The position numbers were made by a program, and so were the translations under genes. A DNA stretch of 64,000 nt from Sarcomyxa edulis (taxonomy: Eukaryota > Basidiomycota > Agaricomycetes > Agaricales > Mycenaceae). The stretch lies in assembly GCA_009761415.1 (NCBI GenBank), contig QUOL01000006.1, positions 558,001 to 622,000 of the forward strand, read 5' to 3'. Shown piece after piece: positions 1 through 11,421 of this stretch (within the stretch, counting starts at the first letter, position 1; the number at the start of each line of letters is the position of its first letter). The notes beneath the pieces are model-generated. The model was not told where the DNA came from. It worked only from the letters and a program-made list of their open reading frames with translations, and did no database searches.

Positions 1-3000
1 ACTAGACGTACCAGACTTATTGGGTGGCGCTTCCAGTTTGTGCTAGCTCTTTGCTTTCTTGATACTATGACGAGGGATCGGCCAAAGCTTTAGGCGCGTG
101 AGAGCATAGGCATGTAAACAACGATTCAAGAAAGTCTAAGTACGGAATGAGTACAGTATAGGAAAGTGATGATTGTGCGAACAGGCATACCAGGCTTGGA
201 GGGCGCTTCGCGCCCTCTTTTCCCAGTCCAGACGGCACTCAGAACCTTTTTGCATCCACAAACACGCAATATTATCTCAGAACTTGGAGAGCGCTCGCCG
301 CTGAGCCAAAATCTGAGATTTTTGAGCGGATTCCTTGCTGCCAAAATGAGCCGAGCATACGCTCAGCGAGGACGATGGAAGAGTTAAGATTGAAAACTTG
401 AAGATCGAAATATAGATTTGGCATATCGGACGGAGATCTGCACGGCGCAAGCCATCATGTCGTGCATGCATGACCACGTCGAGTCCTGCCCCGAGTTAGA
501 GGAGAAAAGACCTTTCTCTTCGATGAACACGTCAGTATGTTTCTGACAATGCCAGTACGCTCGCCGCAAGGCCTCGGGCTCGAAATCTCGATGTTTATAT
601 CTATTGCGTATATTACCCGAAGAAAGGCGAAGGTGTGTGGTTTTTTCGAATGTCTGAGAGACACTTGGTGAGCACAGAGACTGGAGTAGAATGATAAGAA
701 CATACATAGTGCTTTCGACACCCTTACCACCTCAGATGCAGCGCAATAGAGACAAGTCTCTGAGAGAAACGGCGATGAAGGCTGTGCGTTACTGTAGCGT
801 GATTGGAGAGGTTTAGATATAGATGTAAGCGTGAGGGCGGAGGGCCAGGCGCCGGAAATGTGTGGAGATATGTTGATGCTGTATTCAGAACAGGGATTCG
901 GATCATTGAAACTGAATGTATTTGATGTGTACTTGTGTCAGCGACGAAGACTGCAAAAAGATCTGAGTAGACGTACAAAATAAATATTATTGTCCTCGTT
1001 CTGCCGCTATGGCCTTCTGGTAAGATATCTGCTTCTTGGGATGCGTGCTAAAAGGACTCTAGTAGCTTGGGGAAGATGAAAACGCGTCGGTATGAGTCGC
1101 ACGGCATTGGAACGAGATTGAGACAGAGAGTATTGCTGTGAACAGCTGTCAATAAGTAGTCTCTTACTGTGCCATAAAAGAATTGAGGCTCACCCATCTT
1201 GTACTGAACACACATTTCACTTGGCTTTAATGCAAGTCTCAAGCTCAAGGGGGCAACATCTAGACAATCTGCATGTCGCCCTGTACCCAAACAACTTTGG
1301 ACCTGGGCAACATTGTTAGTATCAGGAACATACCTCCAAAGAGATTCAATCAAGCATACCTTAGTACCATAGACATTCTCTATATTCCACATGTATTTCC
1401 TGCCCATGATCGCGTCGATCGATCATCATCGAAAATTGAGAGCCGACCAAGCCGACGCTTCGGAAAGCTTTGAAGTAGTGATGTAGGCCTCAAAGTTTTG
1501 AGGGGTGCAGATATGGTCTGAGCGATGATAATGAGGGTGACGCGACTTGGACGCGACCAAGTCCCGGAGAGAGCCACTGAAGCGCTAGTTCGAAAACGTG
1601 AGTGTCAATGACTGGAAATCGAAGTGAAATCCAAAAACGGACGTACTTGTTAGACCTCCCAGTTGTTGCCAAACAACCTCCCGCGATAATCACAACCGAC
1701 CCCGCGCCGTCTCTGATGGATTCCAACACTGTCAGCACAAATCGCATCTCCAAAAAATAATCCTACACATACCTGAGATACGCCATGCTGGCCCACAGCA
1801 ACATAGAGGATGGTCTCGAGGCTTCACGGAGATAAGATTAATGTTTAAATGGTCAGGAAAATAGAGAGGCATAATTTAGGCAAGGGGGAAATGGTGGGAG
1901 ACGATTTTTGGGTGAGCACTATTTAATACCTTTCCAAGAGTTGACCCTGCTTGAAAATACTTTGGATCGGCCGATCGAGGTACGTGATAATTTGGAATCA
2001 GACACGCATTCCCAAACAGCAACAGGAAATTTCGAACTTCCTTCGCGTATCAGTACACATTGTGTGGACATTGCAAAACAGACCTGAATTATGTACAACC
2101 GCCGTGCTCACATCCAAGACCCCTGAACCCAGAATCTCACGTAAACTCAGATTTCAAGCTCAATGACTTAGAGAACTGCCTCATTGGATTTCAAGACGAC
2201 ATCTCATTTGCATGAATTTCTCAGACTCCTCAGGAAAGACCATCACTTCAAAGAGGTGTGGATTCTCAGACTATGGGGTAACAAATCTGGGGAGGATCAA
2301 TCGGATCCCTAGAGCTGGACGGTCTATCCTCCCCGGATTTATTATTCATAGTGACTCACCAATTCAGCCTGAGGGCGACAATCCTCCAGATATGGTGAAC
2401 GGACATCATCAAGTCCTACAATAGTCAAATAGTTCATCAATAAGCTCCACCGATCTGATGCTCAATATTGTAGCTTCCATGCAACGAAATGACATCGTAC
2501 ATAATTGACGCAAAAAGGGCAGGTAAGATTTCCATATTGAGATGAAGGAACAAACCACTCGCCTCTTACTCCGTGGACATATGGCTCTACGGTTGTAGAG
2601 AATGGGCGCCGTGTCAAGGGCGGTGACGGCACCTCGATCAGTCCCCGTGAAGATCTCGCCCAGATTTGTGAGCAACCAATAACAAGGATGGAAGGAACCC
2701 GATATTGGGATAGTGAGTGATGCACCTTACCTGAGTGAGAGCGCGACAGGGACTGCATCCATACATATGGGCAACTCGGACTTGGACAGTGACGTCGGTG
2801 AGAGGAGACCAGCGGATGGCATTGCGGGGCAGTGAGCACGCAGATCAGTCGAGAATACGCACCCAAACCTTCATGTACTCAAGAGTCCCGCTGCTATCTT
2901 GCTGAGACTGCAGGAGAAGGGACCTACGCGTGAAGATCGTGTTTTTGGGTGACATCAGTCGACGTACCGTGGACCGTGGTAGATCGCACTACCTTGTCGA

Positions 3001-4020
3001 GAGACTATGGATGAAATCAATGAGATATAAGCTGAAGATCATGATCTGCTACATGTGAGACGAAATCACCGTAAGATGTCCTTCAAAGCTCAATCTCGCC
3101 GCACCACGCCACGCAGACTCGGATGAGTCTCATCAGCGGTCTACACCACTCTCGTCGATAGGATGACCTGGTTCATGGGTGCTGAACGAGGCCTAGATTG
3201 CCAGCCGAGCGCAGGTAGACGGTATGGCAAGTATATCTCGATGAAGAGCACCGTCAACGTGTTGGAAGCGGTGCATCGAGGAAGCTACGGCAGAAGATTG
3301 TACGCATGACTTCAAGAAGTAAACATCATGGAGGAGACGTACCTTCATGCTGGTCTGTCTCGCAAATCTCGTACCTACTGCCTGAGAAGGCAAGGGAACA
3401 GTGGGCACAAATCTGAGAACGAAATCATCAGGGAGAGACCTACCTTTGCGCTGGTTTGATTCCTGGATCTGACTAGCCTCGTATAAGCAGCTCAGATTTT
3501 CGATAATCGATACGGCAGATCTATATCCAATCTTTGAGGGAATAAGAAGAAAAGAGCACCTAATTTCTAAGATGACTGACCGACACTCCCAATAAGTTCA
3601 GACTTCGAGGACAAATTTCCCGCTGCGATGGTACCCCTCTATCGTGACTGTCTTCCCAGGTTGGTTGGGCAGAGAAGGTTGGATGATGCATACGAAACGA
3701 ATTTACAAGCTTATCGCAGATCGTACGGCGGGGTGAGACGGTCGATAGGTTTTGAAAAATGAAGACACACTTCATTGAAGTGTTCAAATACCTGACTCCT
3801 CAATGAATAACCAACGGCGTACCTCCACTCAAAAAGGCTCAGATACTGACATTCCAAAGATATGAATAGGTGGTGATATTGCCAGGTCGAAGAGAGACCG
3901 ACGAGTGCAAGTGCGAGCCCAGTCGATGAGTTGTGGATTCGAGGCCACCCCAGCCGTCTCGGAGAATTCGGATGTGATTCAGCTGATGTATACTGCTTCA
4001 AAATGCAGTAATGGATAGAT
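1..4020. other. Unresolved region with minus-strand splice-like signals
   Basis: I recognise no protein family here. On the minus strand there are many plausible donor/acceptor pairs, for example GTACGT donors near 3340 and 2968, GTAAGG near 2730, GTATGT near 1772 and GTACGT near 1650. They would delimit exons of only about 30-150 nt, but no consistent reading frame could be followed through them. A minus-strand open stretch starting at 4001 (about 55 codons before a possible donor) is the best candidate first exon. The region could be a fast-evolving intron-rich gene, a non-coding spliced RNA or decayed genes. Confidence 0.25.
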
Positions 4021-4136
4021 GGGGTAGGTGGAGAGGGTGTGGATGAGTGCAGAGGTGCGAATGAGATGCAAGTGAGAAATAAAGATAAAAGTCCGACGAG
4101 TCCGAGTCGCGTCTGCTAATTAGTTTTGAAATCTAA

Positions 4137-7130
4137 TCTTCGCGTCACTCTTGCATCCGTCCACCACATCCCAACCACATCCACCTCCCAAACACAGGCT
4201 CGATCTGCTCCTACGCCTCTCCGCATTCCTCAGACAGTCAACGTCCTTCAAAAGATGCTCGAACGCCAAAGTTCAACCGAACTCGAAACTGCAGACACCT
4301 GAGTCAAAAATTCGAATATCCGAACAATCGTCCTCTCTTGCTTCCTCCCAATCCCTGCATTTGATAGTTACGATAAACGCGTTCACTCCAAGTAGGTCTT
4401 TGTTCTTTCAAGAGGCTTGAAATTGCTGATGTTTCCCAGAACTCTGTATCCTCGAGACTCGCACAAAACTCGTCCGACCCCTTCGCCGATTCTGCGACGC
4501 GATGCCTACAATCATTGGCGTTGTATCTACACCATGGGATATTTCGCTGAAATATGGAGGTCTGGATAGGAAGGATAGAAGGTGAGTGCTGCTAGTGGAA
4601 TCTCGTCGCCCAATCTCTCCATCCATCTCAAACATGTTGCGATAATGCATTCGCCCTACACACATGTCTTGTCTCCTCTACCCACTCCCTCGTCCTCCAG
4701 TCCTCCCTTTTCTGTTGGCTCATTGTACATCCGCCCAAACCCTTCTTCCTATACATCCCACTCCCCTCTGTGCCTTTTCATTCCACTCAGACCGAGAAAA
4801 ACCTGGACTCACAGCCGGGATGTCTCGATTTTCCATACCATCGCCTGTCCCTCTTCGACGGGAAGGCCATCCTAGGATCCTCAACTTCTCGATCGCTCAC
4901 TAGCAACCAAGGACTGCAAGTCAACATATTCTGGGACTAATGGTCCATATCGCTCGCTCCATCGCTCAGCTCACCGCGTGGAATTTACTCGGTCAAGCTA
5001 ACGTGAGTTCTGAGTATCTCCAACCCATCTACTTCGACTCTTTGTCGCTCTTCGACGAAAAGGCTATCGTATCTGATTGGGCTCGTCGTCCTTCCTCAGA
5101 CCATCTTATTTGCTTCGAGACCGCTGTTTCCCGACGACGACGAAGGTTCAAAAACAGTAAGTACATACGGTATATCTTAGTTCTTATCACTCCTATAGTA
5201 GATTAACGTTCATAGAATGTCTCTGCCCATCTCAGCCCCGAGCTTTACTCAAGCGTTGAGCCGATAAAGTGCCTCATCGCCTCTGGGCGTTCCGTGAGCT
5301 CTGTCGATCCCCACAGTTGTGGACGGTGATACGGCGCTCCTCCGAGTCGTACACCAGGGACGGGTCACTGTCGTCGTTCAGGCACGACATTTGTGGGGAC
5401 TGATTGCGATTCACCGCCATCGTATCCAGTGAGTTCTCTTCCAGTGTCTCGGGAGAACGGTCCTCGCTTCCATTTCAACTCTCCATACCGTATTCAGAAC
5501 GAAACACGGCGCGAAACTGTTCATGCCCGACAATTTACTGTCAAGGGCACCACACGATATGGTTCGATGGCGCGTCATAGAACGCGCCTTTCCTCTCACG
5601 ATTTCTCCGGTTGAGGCAGGAAACCACGGTAAGTCTATTGCTGGAGTGCGGCTTACGGGTCCTGACTCTGTCTAGAGCTCGAAATCCACCAAGGCCCCAG
5701 ATTCAAACCGTACACTCGCGATCGGAAACGCAACCAACATCCCACCTTCTCACCACAAAAGGCCGAACCACCGAACACGCACTCACGCTATGGGGTTACC
5801 CATACACTCGTAAATCCATACGGCGCCACACACGCGTGTCTCCAAGATCGCAGATTTGGATTTGGATTTGGATTTGGATTTCGACAGGCAGGGAGGGAAA
5901 ATTAGCCGGTATGAGCATCTTCTTTCGAAACGTAAGTCCCCGTCTCCGTTTTGACGGCTGTTTGGTTGTCTTGAACAAACAACAGAGTTGTATAAAAGCA
6001 GGCTCGACTCTTTCTGTTTCCAACATCTCCCTCGTCCTTCCCACTTTCCTCCCTGTTCTTTCCCTCCGATATTCTCTTCTCTCTCTCGTACTTGCACAGT
6101 GAGTAGCGCACTCTCCTCTTTGCGAACGATATCTCACTGACGTTCTCTTGTGCACCATAGTGCTTGGGCTCGCAGTCTCGTCGTTTACTATGGTACGTGG
6201 CTCAGCACTTTGCATGTTGTCGAGACTCATTTCAACTTGATTTCAGCTCACCGTCGTCGTCGTCGTCGTTGGTATTTTGATGCCTACTGGAATAATCGGA
6301 TTCTGCCCCTCCAAAGTGAGTATCCCATCGTGTTCGTTGTGGCCGATCTCAATAACAATCTTTCTACACATCGTAGCTCTTTCATTGACCGTCTTGCTTG
6401 GTACGTACACAGTCTCCTGTCCTTGTCACTCGCTACCCATACTCACTCGTTCAATCCGGTTTCTAGTTGCTCGTCGTCGCCGCGCCTCTCTTCAATTTGG
6501 AGTTCACGCAGTTCCAGAATCGACAAGAACATCTAGCCCACTCACGCGGTCGCCACCCTCACTAGTTCACTGGTCGTGTAAGTCTGTCCATCTCGATCTC
6601 GTGCCCGTATATCTCGTTCCACTCATCGCTGATATTCCCACTTCCCAGAGCCACGGGTCGACATTGATTCTGGCTCGTAAGTCTGTTCTGACTCTCAGTT
6701 ATCGTTTGTCTCACTGATCAGACATCTCCTAGGTCGAGACGCTACCTACATCTTCCAGATACCTCAGCCGAGCGATGTCCCCACCGCGCCTTCTCGGGTT
6801 GTCATACGTCGTTTGAGACCGATCTCAACGTGAGGGAGCGAACGAGAGCAACGACGCACTTCACGGCAAGTTACCCCGTCCCCGTCTTTCGTTTCCGCAC
6901 TCCTCTGACAGTGTTTTCTCTTGTAGATCTATATACTGAGCTGAAGAGAGACCGTCGACCATCCTGCTCGTTAACCTGAGTCTAGCGTCAATCCTCTGAG
7001 TCGTCTTGACCCACAGCCCGAACGCCTGACGTTTGACTGGAAGCTAACGCCCATCGCTTGAAGACCAAGACCCTGATAATTCGTTAGTGATAGAGAATTA
7101 AAGGTCAAAGTGCGTAGCCCTCTCGAAAGA
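4137..7130 (+). other. Probable spliced transcription unit, product unknown
   Basis: The plus strand shows a run of well-formed introns with very short exons. Donors GTAAGT, GTGAGT or GTACGT and pyrimidine-rich acceptors bound introns at about 5932-5985, 6100-6160, 6194-6245, 6318-6376, 6401-6467, 6580-6648 and 6678-6720. Joining exons of 25-110 nt gives a hydrophobic Val-rich frame (around 6246-6290), but every join I tried meets a stop soon after. A separate 88-codon open stretch begins with ATG at 4940. No domain is recognisable. It may be an intron-dense small secreted or membrane protein gene, or a spliced non-coding RNA. Confidence 0.25.
5857..5882 (+). repeat. Short GGATTT microsatellite
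   Basis: Four to five tandem copies of the hexamer GGATTT lie in the unresolved transcription unit. It is a simple repeat with no further interpretation. Confidence 0.7.
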
Positions 7131-7354
7131 AGTCCTATCTACCTCGGTCTTACCCCGTTATTTAGCACGAACCACTCACTGCCTCCACTCGCTGTCTTGA
7201 CCAGAGGTTGGACCATCAGAATCTTCGAGTCGAACGCGACGGAAAGCGCGTCTATAGGTTCTTAGACCAAGGGGAGAGGTACTGGAAGAAAGGTAATGTT
7301 ACTTAGCTTTTTTTCAATCGTACTAACGCGTTATTGGTAGACGTACATGCGTGT

Positions 7355-7797
7355 AAGTATGTAGACTACACAATACATCGATGAAGAAACTGAATTCTTG
7401 TGCGATCCAAGAATCCAAGACAGGATGGAGACGCAGGAAGACTCGACGGGGGAATGGGACTCAAGGATATGGAAGGTAAAAAGTTGGCAAAAATGTCGGT
7501 GCATAGACGAGATCAACGTGCGTATTCCTCTTCAATCATGGTCTATAAACTGAGCTTACCTTACTATTCAGCAGCAACAATACGGGGTCAGTCGAGTATT
7601 GACGTTGACCATACACGGATGTAACGCGACGACAGAGACTCCCGGGGAGTCCTTATACATACACTAGGAAAGTCGAAGAAAAAAAGGGGAGCTTATACAG
7701 TCTCAGATCACTCTCGTATCCTAAGCTTCTTATCATCGGGTTTTTTTCGTTCGTAGATGTACACTATGCCTGTCTTTATGTAGACTACGAAATACAT
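7355..7797 (+). repeat. Degenerate direct repeat pair around TATGTAGACTAC
   Basis: A segment at about 7355-7378 and one at about 7775-7797 share TATGTAGACTAC followed by a nearly identical AATACAT, each preceded by a T-rich tract and a GTAGA(C/T)GTACA-like stretch. The copies lie about 420 bp apart. This suggests an old local duplication inside the gene-poor left end. Confidence 0.45.
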
Positions 7798-8083
7798 GAG
7801 AGTTCTACCATCTAAAATCCCACCCACAACGACTACGACCGTTCAACCCTCTACTCATCGAGTCGAGTCGTCTGCACCTCTCTCTTGCGTTCTATAAGTT
7901 GTATGTGTCGAAAAGACCGCCGCCCGTGCAGTCTCTCGTTCTGGATAAGGTAGGAGAGAGATTCTAGTGTGTGCGAGAAATCGTATCGTCTCGTGTCGTC
8001 GTGTGTGTGTTATTTGGAGTAGAGAACCAGACGCAAGTCTCGATGCCCTCAGATGCAACGCGAGGGTCTGGGGATGGAAGAGG

Positions 8084-8241
8084 GACGCACCGTCAAGTCC
8101 TCATGACCATCGAGCCATTGAGTGTCTCGAATATCTTCTTGTAAGGCGAGGATCTGGAGTGGGAATAGATAAGAACGGGGCGCACCGTCATGTTCTCATC
8201 ACCATACAGCCGTGGAGTCACTCGAATCCCTTCTCTGTAAG
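8084..8241 (-). repeat. Two degenerate tandem exon-like units
   Basis: Segments 8084-8145 and 8179-8241 align along their whole length at roughly three identical bases in four. Read on the minus strand, each has an acceptor-like end (TTACA then AG), then a body of about 45 nt, then ACG followed by a GTGCG donor. Translated in the same relative frame, the bodies give similar peptides (IRDTQWLDGHEDLT and IRVTPRLYGDENMT). Further ACG(T/C)ACC motifs, which are minus-strand donors, recur near 8443, 8530, 8712 and 8811. The phases do not join into one frame, so this is probably a decayed multi-exon repeat gene. Confidence 0.4.
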
Positions 8242-9473
8242 TGAGCAACGAGGCGCTATCGCAGCTCGAACCGTCGAAACGAAGGCGGCGAGCGCTGTTG
8301 ATGCTGGAGAGTGTGTTACGATGGTACCTGGCCTATTCTTCGGTTTATTTACTAGGAGGGACTTGTAGGAACCGTTGAATTGATTGAACGGTATGTTGTA
8401 CGCGTACCAGGAGAAACGACGAAAGGATTCGATGAAATTCGGACGTACCGTGCAGTTGAGAGTCCGAACCCTCGTCGAGCTTCCAGAATTACTTCTACTC
8501 GAGACGGCGTCACGTCCTGAGAGAAGATATACGCACCTTGGTGAGTTGTAACATCTTTCGTACCTTCTTAGAGCTGCGTACTGAGAGTCTATGCCAATTC
8601 TTCACTTCTCGAGATGGGAGTTGGACCACGATATCTCGTCTGACGTGCGAGGAACTCCTCAGATGCAATCGTCCCGCGATCTTCTGCAAGAAGATCAGAA
8701 TGGTAGAGCATGGAAATACGCACCGTGAAGTCTGAATAAAAGTGGTTTCTCGCTCTTTGAAAGGGTCGCGAGATGTCTACTGAGGGCCGAGGCTAGTAAG
8801 ACAAAAACACGTACCGTTATCGTTGTTCGGCTGCAACATAGCGCCAATCAATCTACCAGAGAGTTTTCGTACGGCGCGAAAGATATGTGAGGCCCTGAAG
8901 AAAAGATTCTAGCGGTCGCAGAGCCGTGATTTGAAGTCAAACCGCCGGTGTCTAGTCGAGACGCGAGGGCACGAGAGGCTTGTAGGGGTGGAGGGAAAAT
9001 GGCGGGGAACGAGATTTTGGGAGAGAGGCGGTCTGACGAAAGAAGACGGAAGTAGGGAGTTTGGGTGAGAGGCATAGAAGAGGAGGGATGCAGTCGGCCC
9101 GGGTATTTGGTTGTTGTTTGGTCGACAAGGGTGCATTGCGATCCTCGAGTCTGCAGTACACATAAGTAGTTGTTTTGTTGTTCATGGCTTCGTAATTAGA
9201 CATCGATGCGTACTTGACTCACTTGTTAGTCTCCGACTCAACGGGACCACTCCAGTGCAATATACCTTTCCTCCCTTCAAGTCTTCCACCTGTAGGAGTG
9301 CGTGTTTCCACCGTTGGACAGCGAGAAAATCGGCGAGTCCACTTGGAAGATGGAAGTTAAATCCAAGTCACGTATACGCTCGACGCGTACTTCTTGATTG
9401 ACTCACTCACCCCTGGAAAAATGGCAAGTATGAGTCAATTGTACGAACATTTTCTTCTTTCTTCACGTCCAGC
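8242..9473. other. Gene-free interval upstream of the ArgRS gene
   Basis: No coding region could be supported. Isolated minus-strand donor-like motifs continue the pattern of the preceding repeat units. The last part, up to 9473, is presumably the promoter and leader of the arginyl-tRNA synthetase gene. It includes a pyrimidine-rich TTTCTTCTTTCTTCACGTCCAG acceptor-like tract just before the start codon, which could end a leader intron. Confidence 0.3.
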
Positions 9474-11038
9474 ATGCCTTCACCTTCGTTTCCAGTGCTA
9501 GACAACACCGATGTGTCTCGATGTGTGCTTGATCAGTTCCGAGTGGCTATCGCTACCCAGCTGTCCAATTCTCTAGGCATCTCTGTCTCTGCATGCTACG
9601 ACGGCATCGATGTGGGCAAAAAGGGCGTCGATTTCACCGTGGCAATTCCCAGATTCAGGCTGAGAGGGAAGCCCAATGAGATAGCGGCAAAGGCAGTCAA
9701 AGAGGTGCGTCAAAGTACCTCCTGCAAGGGTATACAACTGGCAACTAATGCAGAGTCTTGCAGTTCGTCCCAGATGAATACGTCGACAGCGTCGAAGCTT
9801 CCGGGATCTTTCTACATTACAGAGTCCAGCCATTGACGCTTGCTCGCCTCGTACTCAATCAGATCCACAAGCTATCCCAGCCGACGCCGAATGAGCCCTA
9901 CGGAACATACGGCCACAACTTGGACGTATCAGGGAAGAAAGTTCTCATCGAGTTTAGCAGCCCTAACATCGCTAAGCCTTTTCATGCTGGACACCTTCGG
10001 AGTACCATCATCGGCACGTTTCTGGCGAATATCTATGAAGCATGCGGTGCCCATGTCATTCGTATGAATTAGTTCAGTCTCTTCGATCAAATTATCCCTC
10101 TGTTGAGTTCCATTTCTGATCCATCTCATTAGTCTTGGAGACTGGGGAAAACAATTTGGTATCTTGGACTCTTCCCCCGGTGGTAAAAACAAATGGTTCT
10201 GACACGAGTTTTCTTCTATAGGCCTCTTGGCCGTCGGATTCGAACGGTACGGGTCTGAGGAGAAACTGTCGGAAAACGCCATCATGCATCTCTTCGACGT
10301 ATACGTCCGCGTCAATCAAGATATCAAGGCAGAGGCAGAATCTGGCGGCCCCTCCACGACCGACGAAAAAGCCAAGGATGTATTCCGGGCTATGGAAGAT
10401 GGTTTGTCGTTGTCACCTCTAATCATGCCTAGTTTGCTGAAGTCATGATTTGCAGGCGACGCAACCACCCTCGCACTCTGGAAACGCTTCCGAGAACTCT
10501 CCATCAAAGCATACGAGCTAGCGTATCGTCGGCTAAACGTCCACTTTGACGTCTACGCCGGAGAATCCCTCGTCACCACCGAAAACATCCAAGAAACCAT
10601 CAAAGTGCTCCGGGAGAAAGGCCTGCTCGTCGAGAAGCTCAAATCGGAGAGCGTGACACACAAGGACTTTAAGAAGGCTGATCAAGACGCGGTGGAAGAC
10701 GATACAGAAGCGGACGTCGTGCCTGGTCAGGAAGAAAAGCCGGCTTGGGCTGTGGATCTCAATGCTTGGAAACTTGGGAAACCGGTCGTTCAGAAACCAG
10801 GTTGGTGCCATTTCATACGTCGTCGTTCTAACTAACGTATGGCTGAATAGATGGTACGACTATATACATGGTTCGCGATATCGCAGGCGCCATCCAGCGA
10901 TACGAACAATATAACTTTGACAAAATGATCTACGTCATCGGAGACCAACAAGTATGTCCCTGCTCTCTTTCCCAACAGTTACCTCCTCATCCTACTTACG
11001 CCAACAGGACCTACACGTAGCCCAATTCTTCAAAATCC
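9474..11038 (+). CDS. Arginyl-tRNA synthetase, 5' part (gene interrupted by a retrotransposon)
   Basis: This part encodes the N-terminal two thirds of class I arginyl-tRNA synthetase, which charges tRNA-Arg with arginine in the cytosol and/or mitochondrion. Exons are 9474-9704, 9764-10071, 10133-10158, 10222-10401, 10456-10800, 10851-10951 and 11008-11038. The HIGH-type motif reads [13 protein letters not shown] near residue 150, followed by [13 protein letters not shown] across an intron. The segment [14 protein letters not shown] is a family hallmark. At position 11038, inside codon 408, a Copia element begins. Joining this part to 16610-17444 restores an uninterrupted frame of 631 residues, the usual fungal size. 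As the sequence stands, this allele can yield only a truncated enzyme without the KMSKS-like loop. Confidence 0.93.
11034..11038 (+). repeat. Target-site duplication AATCC, left copy
   Basis: These five bases immediately precede the 5' LTR. They are repeated exactly after the 3' LTR at 16605-16609, as expected for Ty1/Copia integration. Confidence 0.92.
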
Positions 11039-11351
11039 TGTTGGAGCCTGCAATCCATACGCCGTTCATTTTCTTATCTTATCGATCATTACCCTATTAG
11101 GTAGTTAGCTTACATAATGTTCGTTCCCATTTCCGCGCCAGACTCAGTCGGCCACCTCAGTCTTTCTCTCCTCTCGGAGGACATAAAGCTGAGGTGAGCC
11201 ATCTTAGTATACCTTACCCACTCTTTAGACATATTACTTACATTCCCTTGGATAGCTGTTTACTTTACAGGTAATGCTAATATAGTCTTTCTCTCCTCTC
11301 GGAGGACATAAAGCTGAGCTGTTTACTTTACAGCGTGTCCTCACTTTATCA
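11039..11351 (+). repeat. 5' LTR of the Copia element
   Basis: The 313 bp LTR is bounded by TG...CA. It contains a duplicated 50 nt segment. Copy 1 is split (11159-11193 plus 11256-11270) and copy 2 is continuous (11284-11333). Each copy contains a short hairpin-forming TCCTCTCGGAGGA. Confidence 0.97.
11194..11255 (+). other. Intron-like 62 nt insert inside the 5' LTR
   Basis: The insert begins GTGAGC and ends GATAG, with a CTTAC branch-like site about 17 nt from its end, so it has the features of a fungal spliceosomal intron. Removing it makes the flanking sequence identical to the continuous 50 nt copy at 11284-11333. The same insert occurs in the 3' LTR at 16447-16508. Confidence 0.6.
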
Positions 11352-11367
11352 GGTTATTGGGCCCCGA
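11352..11367 (+). promoter_or_regulatory. Primer-binding site of the Copia element
   Basis: GGTTATTGGGCCCCGA follows the LTR without a gap. It resembles the site of Drosophila copia, which pairs with the anticodon arm of initiator tRNA-Met (half-tRNA priming) rather than with a tRNA 3' end. This assignment rests on remembered similarity and was not checked against the tRNA of this organism. Confidence 0.5.
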
Positions 11368-11421
11368 GTGTTTCTTAGACACGTTTGCGTTTCCCACTTA
11401 TAACTACCCCGTATTGCTACC

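Noticed and set aside
5857..5882. GGATTT repeats as a CRISPR or regulatory array
   Set aside because: It is a short uninterrupted microsatellite with no spacers; the organism is a fungus.
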